A stretch of DNA of 64,000 nt. It comes from Plebeiibacterium marinum. GTDB lineage: Bacteria; Bacteroidota; Bacteroidia; Bacteroidales; Marinilabiliaceae. The stretch is from positions 30,110-94,109 of the forward strand of contig NZ_JAPDPI010000022.1 of NCBI RefSeq assembly GCF_026013615.1, given 5' to 3'. The position numbers were made by a program, and so were the translations under genes. Below the pieces are notes generated by a model that saw only the letters and a list, made by a program, of their open reading frames with translations, did no database searches and was not told the origin of the DNA. Positions 33,316 through 42,463 of this stretch are shown here, piece by piece. The stretch's first letter is position 1. Each line of letters begins with the position of its first letter.

Positions 33316-36300
33316 ATGGCAAAAGAAAAGAAGTTTATTACCTGTGATGGTAATTATGCCGCTTCACACATCGCTTACATGTTTAGCGAAGTAGCAGCAA
33401 TCTATCCAATTACGCCTTCTTCTACTATGGCAGAGTACATTGATGAATGGGCTGCAGTAGGTAGAAAAAATATTTTTGGCGAAACAGTTAAGGTAGAAGA
33501 AATGCAGTCAGAGGCAGGTGCAGCAGGAGCTGTTCATGGTTCGTTGCAGGCAGGTGCTTTAACATCTACATTTACTGCTTCTCAGGGATTGTTGTTGATG
33601 ATTCCTAACATGTACAAAATTGCTGGTGAATTATTACCTGGTGTGTTTCACGTAAGTGCCCGTTCTCTTGCAGCTCAGGCTCTTTCTATTTTTGGTGATC
33701 ACAGTGATGTAATGTCTGCTCGTCAAACTGGTTTTGCTATGTTGGCAACAGGTAGCGTTCAGGAGGTAATGGACTTGGCGGGTATTGCACACCTTGCTTC
33801 TATTGAGTCAAAAATTCCTTTCCTACATTTCTTCGATGGTTTCCGTACTTCTCACGAGATTCAGAAAATTGAGTGCATGGATATGGAAGACCTTAAAGGT
33901 TTAATCGATCAGGAAAAACTTCAGGCATTCCGTGATAATGCATTAAACCCAGAGCACCCGGTAACACGTGGTACTGCTCAAAACCCTGATATTTACTTCC
34001 AAACACGTGAGGCTGCTAATAAATATTACGATGCTATCCCTGATATGGTAGCTAAGTATATGGATGAGATTAGCAAAATTACAGGTCGTAAGTATGCTCC
34101 ATTTACATACTATGGTGCCGATGATGCCACAGATGTGGTAATTGCAATGGGATCCATTACTGATACAATTAAAGAATCAGTAGACTACTTAAATGCTCAA
34201 GGTAAAAAAGTAGGTTTGATTTCGGTTCACCTATATCGTCCTTTCTCTGTTGATTATTTCTTAAAAGCTGTTCCTGCTACTGTTAAGAACTTATGTGTGC
34301 TTGACAGAACTAAAGAGCCGGGAGCTAACGGAGATCCATTATATTTAGATGTTGTTGAAGCATACTGTGGTAAAGCTGATGCTCCAAAAATTATTGGTGG
34401 ACGTTACGGACTTTCTTCTAAAGATACTACACCAACACATATGATTTCAGTATTTGAAAACTTAGCTGCTGCAGAGTCTAAGAATCAATTTACTGTTGGT
34501 ATTGTTGATGATGTTACATTCAAATCTCTTCCATTAAAAGATGAAATTTCTTTTGCTCAGGAAGGAACATTTGAAGGTAAATTCTATGGTTTAGGTTCTG
34601 ATGGTACTGTTGGTGCCAACAAAAACTCAATTAAAATTATTGGTGACAATACGGATAAATATGCCCAGGCTTATTTTGCATATGACTCTAAAAAATCGGG
34701 TGGTATTACTATTTCTCACCTTCGTTTTGGAGATTCGCCAATCCGTTCACCTTATTTGGTAAATACACCTGACTTTGTTGCTTGTCACGTTCCTGCATAT
34801 CTAAATCAGTATGATATGCTTAAAGGGTTGAAAAAAGGTGGAACTTTCCTTTTGAACTCAATCTGGGATGCTGAAGAAACAAAAAATCGTTTACCAGAAA
34901 ATGTTAAAAAATATCTTGCTGCAAACGAAATCAAGTTCTATATCATCAATGCAACTAAAATTGCAGAGGAGATAGGATTAGGAAGTCGTACTAACACTAT
35001 TATGCAATCTGCTTTCTTTAAGATTGCTGAGGTAATTCCTTACGATTTTGCAGTAGAGAAAATGAAAGAGGCGATTGTTAAGTCTTTCGGAAAGAAAGGT
35101 GAAGACATCGTAAATATGAACTATAAAGCTGTTGAAAACGGAGGGGCTGTAACTCAGGTTGAAGTTCCTGCAGAGTGGGCTAACCTTGATGGAAAAGTTG
35201 CTGAAACAGCAAAAGATGTTCCTGCATTTATTAAGGATATTGTATTCCCTATTAATGCACAAAAAGGTGATGATCTTCCGGTTTCTGCATTTAATGGTTA
35301 CGAGGATGGTACATTCCCTGCAGGTACTACAGCATACGAAAAACGTGGTATTGCCGTTAATGTTCCGGAGTGGGAAGTAGATAACTGTATTCAGTGTAAC
35401 CAGTGTTCTTATGTATGTCCGCATGCTGCAATCCGTCCGTTCTTATTAGATGCTGCTGAATTAGAAGGTGCTCCGGAAGGAACTACATCTAAAAAAGCTA
35501 ACGGTAAAGGTTTTGATGGCTTACAATACAGAATCCAGGTTTCTGCTTTAGACTGTACCGGTTGTGGTAACTGTGCTGATGTTTGTCCTGCCAAGACTAA
35601 GGCGCTTGTAATGAAGCCTCTTGATACACAACGTGATGAGGTAACTCGTTGGGAGTATATGTCTGAGAATGTATCAATTAAAGATACTATTATGCCAAAA
35701 GCACAAAATGTTAAGGCGTCTCAGTTTGCTCAACCATTATTCGAGTTCTCTGGCGCTTGTGCTGGTTGTGGTGAAACTCCATATATTAAGTTGATTACTC
35801 AGTTGTATGGTGACAGGATGATGGTGGCTAATGCTACAGGTTGTTCTTCTATCTATGGTGGTTCTGCTCCTGCAACTCCATACTGTAAAAACTCAGAAGG
35901 TAAAGGTCCGGCTTGGGCTAACTCATTATTTGAAGATAATGCTGAGTATGGTTTGGGTATGGCTACAGGTGTTAATAAACTACGTGATCGTATTGAGCGT
36001 TTGATGACTGAAAACCTTGATGCTGTAGGTGCTGAGACCAAAGCTGCATTTGAGGCTTGGATCGAGGCTAAAGAGGATGGTGATAAAACAACGGCTGTTT
36101 CTAAAGCTGTAGTTGCTGCCCTTGAAGGAGAATCTGCTCCTGTTGCTAAAGAAATCCTGGCTCTTAAAGATTACTTGGTTAAGAAGTCAGTTTGGATCTT
36201 TGGTGGTGACGGATGGGCTTATGATATCGGTTACGGTGGTGTTGATCATGTATTGGCTTCTGGTCAGGATGTAAACATTTTAGTAATGGATACTGAGGTT

Positions 36301-36852
36301 TACTCTAACACAGGTGGTCAGGCTTCAAAATCAACTCCGGTAGGTGCTGTTGCTAAATTTGCTGCATCGGGTAAAAGAATCCGTAAAAAGGATCTTGGCT
36401 TGATGGCAACTACTTACGGTTACGTTTATGTAGCTCAGGTTGCTATGGGATCAAACCAGGCTCAATATTTTAAAGCGCTTAAAGAAGCAGAGGCTTATCC
36501 GGGACCTTCTTTGATTATTGCTTATTCTCCTTGTATCAACCACGGTTTGCGTGCAGGTATGGGTGCATCACAAAACGAATCTAAGAAGGCTGTTGAGTGC
36601 GGATACTGGCACTTATATCGTTACAACCCAATGTTAGAGGATGAAGGAAAGAATCCATTTGTATATGATTCAAAAGAACCACAATGGGATCTGTTCCAGC
36701 AATTCTTGAAAGGTGAGGTTCGTTATACTTCTCTTCTTAAATCATTCCCTGCTGAGGCTGAGGAATTATTTGCTGCTGCAGAAGAAAATGCTAAATGGCG
36801 TTACAGTACATATAAGCGTTTGGCTAATGTAGAGTATGAAGTGGTTAAGTAA
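33316..36852 (+). CDS. nifJ: Pyruvate:ferredoxin (flavodoxin) oxidoreductase
   Basis: 1178 aa, the normal length of the single-chain homodimeric enzyme. Domain order: pyruvate-binding domain I (AAYPITPSST type, here IYPITPSSTMAEY), domain III, CoA-binding domain, ferredoxin-like domain with CIQCNQCSYVCP (about 691-702) and CTGCGNCADVCP (about 750-761), and the C-terminal TPP domain with FGGDGWAYDIGYGG (about 962) plus the CAGCGE cluster ligand. It converts pyruvate and CoA to acetyl-CoA, CO2 and reduced ferredoxin; reversible. Monocistronic with a strong terminator. Confidence 0.96.
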   Translation: MAKEKKFITCDGNYAASHIAYMFSEVAAIYPITPSSTMAEYIDEWAAVGRKNIFGETVKVEEMQSEAGAAGAVHGSLQAGALTSTFTASQGLLLMIPNMYKIAGELLPGVFHVSARSLAAQALSIFGDHSDVMSARQTGFAMLATGSVQEVMDLAGIAHLASIESKIPFLHFFDGFRTSHEIQKIECMDMEDLKGLIDQEKLQAFRDNALNPEHPVTRGTAQNPDIYFQTREAANKYYDAIPDMVAKYMDEISKITGRKYAPFTYYGADDATDVVIAMGSITDTIKESVDYLNAQGKKVGLISVHLYRPFSVDYFLKAVPATVKNLCVLDRTKEPGANGDPLYLDVVEAYCGKADAPKIIGGRYGLSSKDTTPTHMISVFENLAAAESKNQFTVGIVDDVTFKSLPLKDEISFAQEGTFEGKFYGLGSDGTVGANKNSIKIIGDNTDKYAQAYFAYDSKKSGGITISHLRFGDSPIRSPYLVNTPDFVACHVPAYLNQYDMLKGLKKGGTFLLNSIWDAEETKNRLPENVKKYLAANEIKFYIINATKIAEEIGLGSRTNTIMQSAFFKIAEVIPYDFAVEKMKEAIVKSFGKKGEDIVNMNYKAVENGGAVTQVEVPAEWANLDGKVAETAKDVPAFIKDIVFPINAQKGDDLPVSAFNGYEDGTFPAGTTAYEKRGIAVNVPEWEVDNCIQCNQCSYVCPHAAIRPFLLDAAELEGAPEGTTSKKANGKGFDGLQYRIQVSALDCTGCGNCADVCPAKTKALVMKPLDTQRDEVTRWEYMSENVSIKDTIMPKAQNVKASQFAQPLFEFSGACAGCGETPYIKLITQLYGDRMMVANATGCSSIYGGSAPATPYCKNSEGKGPAWANSLFEDNAEYGLGMATGVNKLRDRIERLMTENLDAVGAETKAAFEAWIEAKEDGDKTTAVSKAVVAALEGESAPVAKEILALKDYLVKKSVWIFGGDGWAYDIGYGGVDHVLASGQDVNILVMDTEVYSNTGGQASKSTPVGAVAKFAASGKRIRKKDLGLMATTYGYVYVAQVAMGSNQAQYFKALKEAEAYPGPSLIIAYSPCINHGLRAGMGASQNESKKAVECGYWHLYRYNPMLEDEGKNPFVYDSKEPQWDLFQQFLKGEVRYTSLLKSFPAEAEELFAAAEENAKWRYSTYKRLANVEYEVVK

Positions 36853-36876
36853 GGTTTAATATCTTAATAAATATAA

Positions 36877-36906
36877 AGGGTGTCCCATAGTGGGATGCCC
36901 TTTTTT
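36877..36906 (+). terminator. Intrinsic terminator of nifJ
   Basis: AGGGTGTCCCA and TGGGATGCCCT form an 11-bp stem with a 3-nt loop, followed by six T. It lies 25 bp after the stop codon. Confidence 0.9.
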
Positions 36907-37145
36907 GCTTTTAACCCGACCGCGTTTTAAATTTCTCCTGCCCCGTACCCACTCATATCCTATTCTGCTCCCAGGCAACTCCGTACCAACTTCGGGTTTT
37001 TGTCGACTGCTATTCGTCTCCTGTTCGCATGTCTAAGGCGAACCGTAGTCGAAGCCTACCCGAACACTTCCCGAACACATCCAGACTCTTTCCCGAAGCC
37101 GTGTCGAAGAAATGTAGGAAAAAGCTCGAAAAAGACCCGAATCCG

Positions 37146-37218
37146 GATAATTTTTTCAATTAACTCCCAAAAACGTGATAATTTTTCGCATTAACTCTAA
37201 AAATCGTGACAATTGCCC
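37146..37218 (+). repeat. 31-bp tandem repeat, about 2.3 copies
   Basis: Units begin at 37146 (GATAATTTTTTCAATTAACT), 37177 (GATAATTTTTCGCATTAACT) and, truncated, 37208 (GACAATT). Full units are 31 bp and share the ATTAACTC...AAAAA...CGT core. Confidence 0.6.
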
Positions 37219-37301
37219 TCTGTAGAACATAATGTTTGCATGTGATATTGATGGTGGTAAAATGAAAGTAATTGATATATATGTGTATATGTACTATAAA
37301 A

Positions 37302-37331
37302 AGTTACGGTAAAATTACCGCTACTTTTAGG
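37302..37331. terminator. Terminator-like hairpin with no gene before it
   Basis: AAAAGT-CGGTAA and TTACCG-ACTTTT form two stem blocks split by a 2x2 mismatch. Terminal A- and T-runs make it bidirectional in shape. No gene precedes it, so it could end an unrecognised small transcript. Confidence 0.35.
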
Positions 37332-37372
37332 AAGCTATCTGTGTGCTAAAACAATTAGTTAAAAATTTTAAA

Positions 37373-37511
37373 ACAATAGTTCGTTAGTTTTTTATAAGTG
37401 TTAGATTATGATATACTTAATAAAATCAACTCAAGTTAGGTAAAGATTTTATTTTAAGCATCTTGCAAATAAGTCTCTTATCTCTTATCTAAAATCTAAC
37501 GATCTGTTATA
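37373..37511 (+). repeat. 139-bp intergenic repeat, copy 2
   Basis: Same length as copy 1 (22185-22323), with three differences that I can count, and the same inverted ends. It ends 103 bp upstream of the chosen acyl-CoA ligase start, so it may carry or displace that gene's promoter. Confidence 0.8.
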
Positions 37512-37613
37512 AAAGATATGTTTGAAAAACTGTGTTTTCGAACCCAAACTGTTATATTTACGTGTTTTTGCAACTATCGAAAGGGGTATTTAATAAACAT
37601 TAAACATTACACA

Positions 37614-39239
37614 GTGGAAAAATTATCGTATGAAAATGGAGTATCTGATATTCCGTTATTAGGAGTTACTATTGGGGAGAAGCTAAAAGAAATTGTTAAT
37701 AAATATCCTGATAATGAAGCATTGTCTGTCCCCTACCAAAACTATAAAGTTACCTATAAGGAGTTTTGGCATCAGGTAGAGGAGGTTGCTAAAGGAATTT
37801 TAAGTTACGGTGTTAAAAAAGGGGATAGGGTTGGTATCTGGTCTCCAAACCGTTTTGAATGGGTGTTGGTACAATTTGCGACAGCCAGGATAGGGGTGAT
37901 CATGGTAAATATTAACCCTGCCTATAAGGCTGCCGAATTAAAATATGCCTTGAAACAATCAGAAGTAAGTCTGCTTTTAATGTCAAAAGGTTTCAGGAAG
38001 ACAAATTATATTGAGATACTTGGCGAAGTCCGTTCGGCCTGTATTCATTTGAAAAACATTGTAGTGATTGATCACGACTGGGCTACCATGCTTGGTGAGG
38101 GGAGAAAGGTTTCGGATGAAAAACTGGCAGAAATCGAAAGTTCACTCCAGTTTGATGATCCTATTAATATTCAGTATACCTCAGGTACAACTGGCTTTCC
38201 AAAAGGGGCAACATTGTCGCATCACAATATCTTGAATAATGGTTTCTTTATTGGCGAACGATTAAAATATACTGAGAAAGATAAAGTATGTATCCCGGTT
38301 CCTTTGTATCATTGTTTTGGAATGGTGTTGGCCAATCTAGCATGCATTACCCATGGATCATGTATGGTATTAACGGGCGAGGCTTTTGATCCGGAAGTAG
38401 TGATGCAGACTGTTCAGGATGAGAAGTGTACTTCGTTATACGGGGTGCCTTTGATGTTTATTGCGGAGTTAAACCACCCGGATTTTGATAAATTTGATTT
38501 TTCGAGTCTGCGGACCGGGATTATGGCAGGAGCTTCCTGTCCGGAATCTGCAATGAAGGCAGTGCGGGAGAAGATGAATATGAAAGATGTGGGTATATGT
38601 TATGGGATGACAGAAACTTCTCCTGTAAGTACACAGACTTTTGTTGATGATAGTGAGTATTACCGATGTGCTACAGTGGGGAAAGTGCACCCTCATTTAG
38701 AAATTAAAATAATTGATCCGGAAACAGGAAATATTGTTCCCAGGGGAACTTCCGGGGAGTTTTGTACGAGGGGATATTCTGTTATGTTGAAGTATTGGAA
38801 TAATCCTGAGGCAACAGCTTCAGTTATTGACGAAGGACGTTGGATGCATACAGGCGACCTGGCCGAAATGGATGAAAATGGATATGTTAAAATTGTAGGA
38901 AGGATCAAGGATCTGATTATTCGTGGAGGAGAAAATATTTCGCCGTTCGAAATTGAAGAATTTCTCCATAATCATGATAAGATAAAAGATATTCAGGTAA
39001 TCGGGGTTCCGGATGACCGTTATGGTGAAGAGGTGATGGCCTGGGTAGTGCTAAAAGATGGGGAAAGTATAACTGAGCAAGAATTAAAAGAATATTGCAA
39101 AGGGCAAATCGCAACCTATAAAATTCCAAGATACTGGAAGTTTGTAAGCGAATTTCCCACTACAGTAACAGGCAAGGTTCGTAAGGTAGAGATGCGTGAG
39201 ATTTCGGCTCGGGAATTAGGACTGGAAGCCAGAAAATAA
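37614..39239 (+). CDS. Acyl-CoA synthetase, AMP-binding family
   Basis: 541 aa from a GTG at 37614. An ATG at 37518 would add 32 residues (Cys/Phe-rich, starting 7 bp after a repeat element) that do not look like the family. Motifs in order: [12 protein letters not shown] (about 188-199, AMP-binding loop), [50 protein letters not shown], and [12 protein letters not shown] with the catalytic lysine. This is a medium/long-chain fatty acyl-CoA synthetase type enzyme (ATP, fatty acid and CoA to acyl-CoA). The exact chain length cannot be read. Monocistronic. Confidence 0.85.
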   Translation: MEKLSYENGVSDIPLLGVTIGEKLKEIVNKYPDNEALSVPYQNYKVTYKEFWHQVEEVAKGILSYGVKKGDRVGIWSPNRFEWVLVQFATARIGVIMVNINPAYKAAELKYALKQSEVSLLLMSKGFRKTNYIEILGEVRSACIHLKNIVVIDHDWATMLGEGRKVSDEKLAEIESSLQFDDPINIQYTSGTTGFPKGATLSHHNILNNGFFIGERLKYTEKDKVCIPVPLYHCFGMVLANLACITHGSCMVLTGEAFDPEVVMQTVQDEKCTSLYGVPLMFIAELNHPDFDKFDFSSLRTGIMAGASCPESAMKAVREKMNMKDVGICYGMTETSPVSTQTFVDDSEYYRCATVGKVHPHLEIKIIDPETGNIVPRGTSGEFCTRGYSVMLKYWNNPEATASVIDEGRWMHTGDLAEMDENGYVKIVGRIKDLIIRGGENISPFEIEEFLHNHDKIKDIQVIGVPDDRYGEEVMAWVVLKDGESITEQELKEYCKGQIATYKIPRYWKFVSEFPTTVTGKVRKVEMREISARELGLEARK

Positions 39240-39285
39240 TTAGGATAGGATTTAGTATAATTCAACTAAAATAATTTTGAGGAAG

Positions 39286-39315
39286 AAAAAGGATGGCTTA
39301 TGGTCATCCTTTTTT
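39286..39315. terminator. Bidirectional terminator between convergent genes
   Basis: AAAAAGGATG (39286-39295) and CATCCTTTTTT (39305-39315) form a 10-bp stem with A- and T-runs on both strands. It includes the stop codon of the BY-kinase gene (39304-39306). Confidence 0.85.
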
Positions 39316-41673
39316 GCTGTATCCATACCCATAACCATACCCGTATCCATATCCAGGGCCATATCCGTATTTGTTGCTTTTTACCTGAATATCGTTTATT
39401 ATAATCCCACAGTTCTTAATCTGTTTTTTATCCAATTCATTTAACAGGTGAGATAAGTGTCTGACTCTTGTTTCGTTGTGTCTTGTAATAATCAGGTTCA
39501 GGTCAGAATAGTCCAATAGCAACATGGCATCAGCTACCCTTCCTAAAGGAGAGGTGTCAAGTATTATTAAATCGTAATTCTTTTTTAAATAATCAAATAA
39601 GCTGGTGTTTTTACCAGCTCGGGAGATTAATTCAGATGGGTTGGGTGGTATTGGGCCCGAAGGAATAAAATCAAGATTTTCCTGGTTTGATTTGTAAATC
39701 AAATCCTTAATGTCAATATGGTCACTATAAAAGGATGATAACCCCGATTCTTCATTATCAATACTAATGTATTTGTTAATCATAGGTTTTCTTAAGTCAA
39801 AACCAATAACAATGGTTCTGTTTCCTTTTTGAGCAAAACTGGCAGCCAGGTTTAAAGACACAAAACTTTTTCCTTCAGAAACATTGTTGGATGTTACCAG
39901 AACAACATTTCCCTTATCTTTAATTGAAAATTCAATGTTTGTTCGTAATGATCTGAATGATTCTGTTATTAATGATTGCGGATTTGAATTTACAATGAAG
40001 TCAGAGTTGTATTTGTTGTGCAATATGTGTCCTAAAATTGGGAAATTTGTTATGGTTTCAATGTCTTTGTTCTCATAAATTTTGTCGTTAAAATACAGGA
40101 GTAAGGCAATGATTCCAATGGCAACAGCCAGTCCGAATCCAATTTGTTTAGGAATGATTTTAGAAGCTATCGGCTCAAGTTTGATGGCGTATTCGCTTCT
40201 TGCCTTTTCTAATATTTCGCTGGAAGGAATATTTGAGGCCTTCATGATTTCCATTTCTGCTCTTTTGGTGAGCAAAAAAGTATATAACTCTTCGTTAATG
40301 TTGTATTTCCTTTGCAGACTTACAAATTCTTGCTGATCCTGAGGTAAAAAATTAAGTTCAGACTTGATTGTGTTAATATGACTGTTTAGTTCTTCTTTTT
40401 CATGTTTCAGATTCATTTTAGAAGAAGCGATATTTTCCAGAATTGCTTTTTTAAGGTTGTTGGATGTTAGTTTGTTTGATAGTAATATAGGTGTTTCCTG
40501 GATAGTTCTGCTTTTTATTTTTTCCAGTTCAAACAAAGCTTCGTTAAGTCTGTCAAGTAGTTCGTTTAAGTAGGGATTGTCGATCTTTAAAGTTGAAGGA
40601 AGAACCATTTCATCCAACGATTCGCTGTCTGTCATAAATTTTTCCAGATAATTATAATATTTAAATTGAATGTCAATTTCAGACATCTGGCTTTCTAAAG
40701 ATCCTAGTTTATTATAAATATAATTGGTTTTATAATCTATATCCAGCCCTCCTTTTGAATGGATGAATTCTTGTATTGTTTTTTCACTTTGATATAAAGA
40801 ATCGTGAATGTCAGATATTTGAATATCAATAAAATTAGTTGTGTTGGCTGCGATCTTGTTTTTCCTTTCAATACCCTTTTTCAGGTATTCGTCGGATAGT
40901 TTATTTAAAAAATCTATGCCTCTTTCTTTATTGTCGCACTCAAGGGATATGTTTAGTATTGAAGAACCATCCTGGTCGGTAATAGCAATGTTTTTAAACT
41001 CATTAATCAGGCTATTATATGAATTAAACTGAATAATAAATGTTTTGTTTGAAAGTGACTTGGGGTTTTGGGAAATGTTTGTGATTTTAAATTTGCAGGC
41101 AGGTGTGAGTAATGGCTGGTTTATATTTAATAATGTGTCAATGTTATAGTTATGTAGGGTCTTTATGCTTTTTGAGTAGGTGTAATTATACAACGAAACA
41201 GAAGAAGGGAGAGACTCTGTTTTATATGTAGAATCATTTACAAAGGTGAGTTTTATTGGGTGGTTAATTGGTTGTGCGTGTAACCTGTCCCATTCTACAG
41301 TAAAATAAGGATTAGGGTACAGGCGTGTGTTTTTATAGCGTCCTTCTTCAAAAACAGATACTTCAAAATTGAGTTTGGAAATAGCCCGGTTGATGAATTC
41401 ATAGGAATTTAAAATGCCTATTTCGTTGTTTATTTTGTTTGAGTTTCCAAAAGCATTTCCAAGACCTATTATGGCTTGAGGGTCGGTTTCTTTATTGTCT
41501 TGAATCAGTAGTTTTGTATATACCAGATATTTTGGCGTTGTTTTTAATATGGTGTAGAATATACAGCTACTGCTAATAAGTAAAGCAATGACTAGTATGG
41601 GCCAATATTTCAGCCCCTTAAAAAGTAGCCCGAGATAATACTCGGGCTTATTATTGTGGTTTACTTTATTCAA
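39304..41673 (-). CDS. Wzc-like polysaccharide co-polymerase with BY-kinase domain
   Basis: 789 aa. An N-terminal Wzz-type chain-length domain spans two membrane helices (about 16-38 and 508-526) with coiled-coil regions between. The C-terminal tyrosine kinase has VLVTSNNVSEGKSFVSLNLA (Walker A, about 590-609), GFDLRKPM (Walker A', about 620) and LIILDTSP (Walker B). The tail is KYGYGPGYGYGYGYGYGYS, with eight tyrosines as phosphorylation cluster. Family role: it forms the periplasmic part of the export machine and its kinase cycle controls polymer length. Next to a Wza-like lipoprotein and a SPOR protein, but with no glycosyltransferases in the window. Confidence 0.9.
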   Translation of the reverse strand: MNKVNHNNKPEYYLGLLFKGLKYWPILVIALLISSSCIFYTILKTTPKYLVYTKLLIQDNKETDPQAIIGLGNAFGNSNKINNEIGILNSYEFINRAISKLNFEVSVFEEGRYKNTRLYPNPYFTVEWDRLHAQPINHPIKLTFVNDSTYKTESLPSSVSLYNYTYSKSIKTLHNYNIDTLLNINQPLLTPACKFKITNISQNPKSLSNKTFIIQFNSYNSLINEFKNIAITDQDGSSILNISLECDNKERGIDFLNKLSDEYLKKGIERKNKIAANTTNFIDIQISDIHDSLYQSEKTIQEFIHSKGGLDIDYKTNYIYNKLGSLESQMSEIDIQFKYYNYLEKFMTDSESLDEMVLPSTLKIDNPYLNELLDRLNEALFELEKIKSRTIQETPILLSNKLTSNNLKKAILENIASSKMNLKHEKEELNSHINTIKSELNFLPQDQQEFVSLQRKYNINEELYTFLLTKRAEMEIMKASNIPSSEILEKARSEYAIKLEPIASKIIPKQIGFGLAVAIGIIALLLYFNDKIYENKDIETITNFPILGHILHNKYNSDFIVNSNPQSLITESFRSLRTNIEFSIKDKGNVVLVTSNNVSEGKSFVSLNLAASFAQKGNRTIVIGFDLRKPMINKYISIDNEESGLSSFYSDHIDIKDLIYKSNQENLDFIPSGPIPPNPSELISRAGKNTSLFDYLKKNYDLIILDTSPLGRVADAMLLLDYSDLNLIITRHNETRVRHLSHLLNELDKKQIKNCGIIINDIQVKSNKYGYGPGYGYGYGYGYGYSKKG

Positions 41674-41684
41674 GATGATTTGTG

Positions 41685-42461
41685 TTAGTCGGTTACTGCA
41701 ATTATTGAAACAACCAATGATAGAATACCAAATACCATTCCATATGGCATCTTCTCAAATACAAATGATTTTGATCCTCTGGGTGCAACATAGATAACAT
41801 CGTCCGGTAAAAGGAAGAAGTATTCAGAACTCAAAAGACCGTTGTCAGTAAGGTCAATGTGAGAAACTTTGTTTCCGTTTGCGCTTTTTCTTACAAGGGT
41901 AACCTGGGTTGCTTTACCAAAATCGGTTATTCCACCCGCCATACCTAAAGCTTGTAATATAGTAACCTGATCCCTGTCTATATTGTAGGTTCCCGGATTA
42001 TTGACTTCACCTAAAATTGAGATATTAAAGTTTACCAACTTCACCTGTACTTTAACGTCTTTAAAAAACTGGCCAAGGGTTTCTGTAATAGCGCTTTGGG
42101 CTTCTTCGATACTTAGTCCTTTTACAAGAGTTTTTCCGGTAAATGAATAACTTACATATCCTTCAGAATCTACTTTATAGGAGTTTAGATATATGTAAGA
42201 AGAGTTCATTAATTCAGGGAAGTCGGTCTGAAAATAGCGACTTGTCTCGGCATCAGAACTGTAAATTTTTATATATAAGTGGTCGCCACTGTTGATTTTA
42301 TATGCATTTGTTTGTGCATTAACTATTTCCTGTGAATAGTCAGAATGAGATTTTTTCTGTATTAACTCCACTTTTTTTAGGTTCACACACGACGAGGCAA
42401 GCCCTGCTATGATGAGGAGTGAAAAAACTTTAATTATACTGCGAGGAAAAAAATTCTTCAT
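41685..42461 (-). CDS. Wza-like polysaccharide export lipoprotein
   Basis: 258 aa. The lipoprotein signal ends at GLASSC (Cys25). A polysaccharide-export domain (IVNAQTNAYKINSGDHLYIKI) is followed by one SLBB domain (FNISILGEVNNPGTYNIDRD). A C-terminal membrane helix (MVFGILSLVVSIIAV) ends the protein. This short one-SLBB form with C-terminal helix is common in Bacteroidota. It would provide the outer-membrane channel side for the BY-kinase partner 11 bp downstream. The gene lies 2 bp after the SPOR gene. Confidence 0.88.
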   Translation of the reverse strand: MKNFFPRSIIKVFSLLIIAGLASSCVNLKKVELIQKKSHSDYSQEIVNAQTNAYKINSGDHLYIKIYSSDAETSRYFQTDFPELMNSSYIYLNSYKVDSEGYVSYSFTGKTLVKGLSIEEAQSAITETLGQFFKDVKVQVKLVNFNISILGEVNNPGTYNIDRDQVTILQALGMAGGITDFGKATQVTLVRKSANGNKVSHIDLTDNGLLSSEYFFLLPDDVIYVAPRGSKSFVFEKMPYGMVFGILSLVVSIIAVTD

Positions 42462-42463
42462 AA

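Larger units (their letters stand above)
36908..37372. other. Intergenic stretch with a GC-richer segment and repeats
   Basis: No gene is supported. Positions about 36915-37140 are clearly richer in G+C than the surroundings and contain repeated CGAA/CCCGAA words (CCCGAACACTTCCCGAACAC). A tandem repeat follows at 37146-37218 and a hairpin at 37302-37331. A translated 64-codon frame here (37000-37194) has no recognisable features. Confidence 0.5.

Noticed and set aside
34978..35424. 148-codon frame antisense to nifJ
   Set aside because: It is opposite a well-conserved enzyme gene and its Cys/Asn-rich translation matches no family pattern; it arises from codon bias of the real gene.
37000..37194. 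64-codon frame in the GC-richer patch after nifJ
   Set aside because: No ribosome site, no homology recognised, and it overlaps the 31-bp tandem repeat.
37518..37613. Upstream ATG as start of the acyl-CoA ligase
   Set aside because: The extra residues are Cys/Phe-rich, begin 7 bp after a mobile-type repeat and precede the normal family start; GTG at 37614 fits better.
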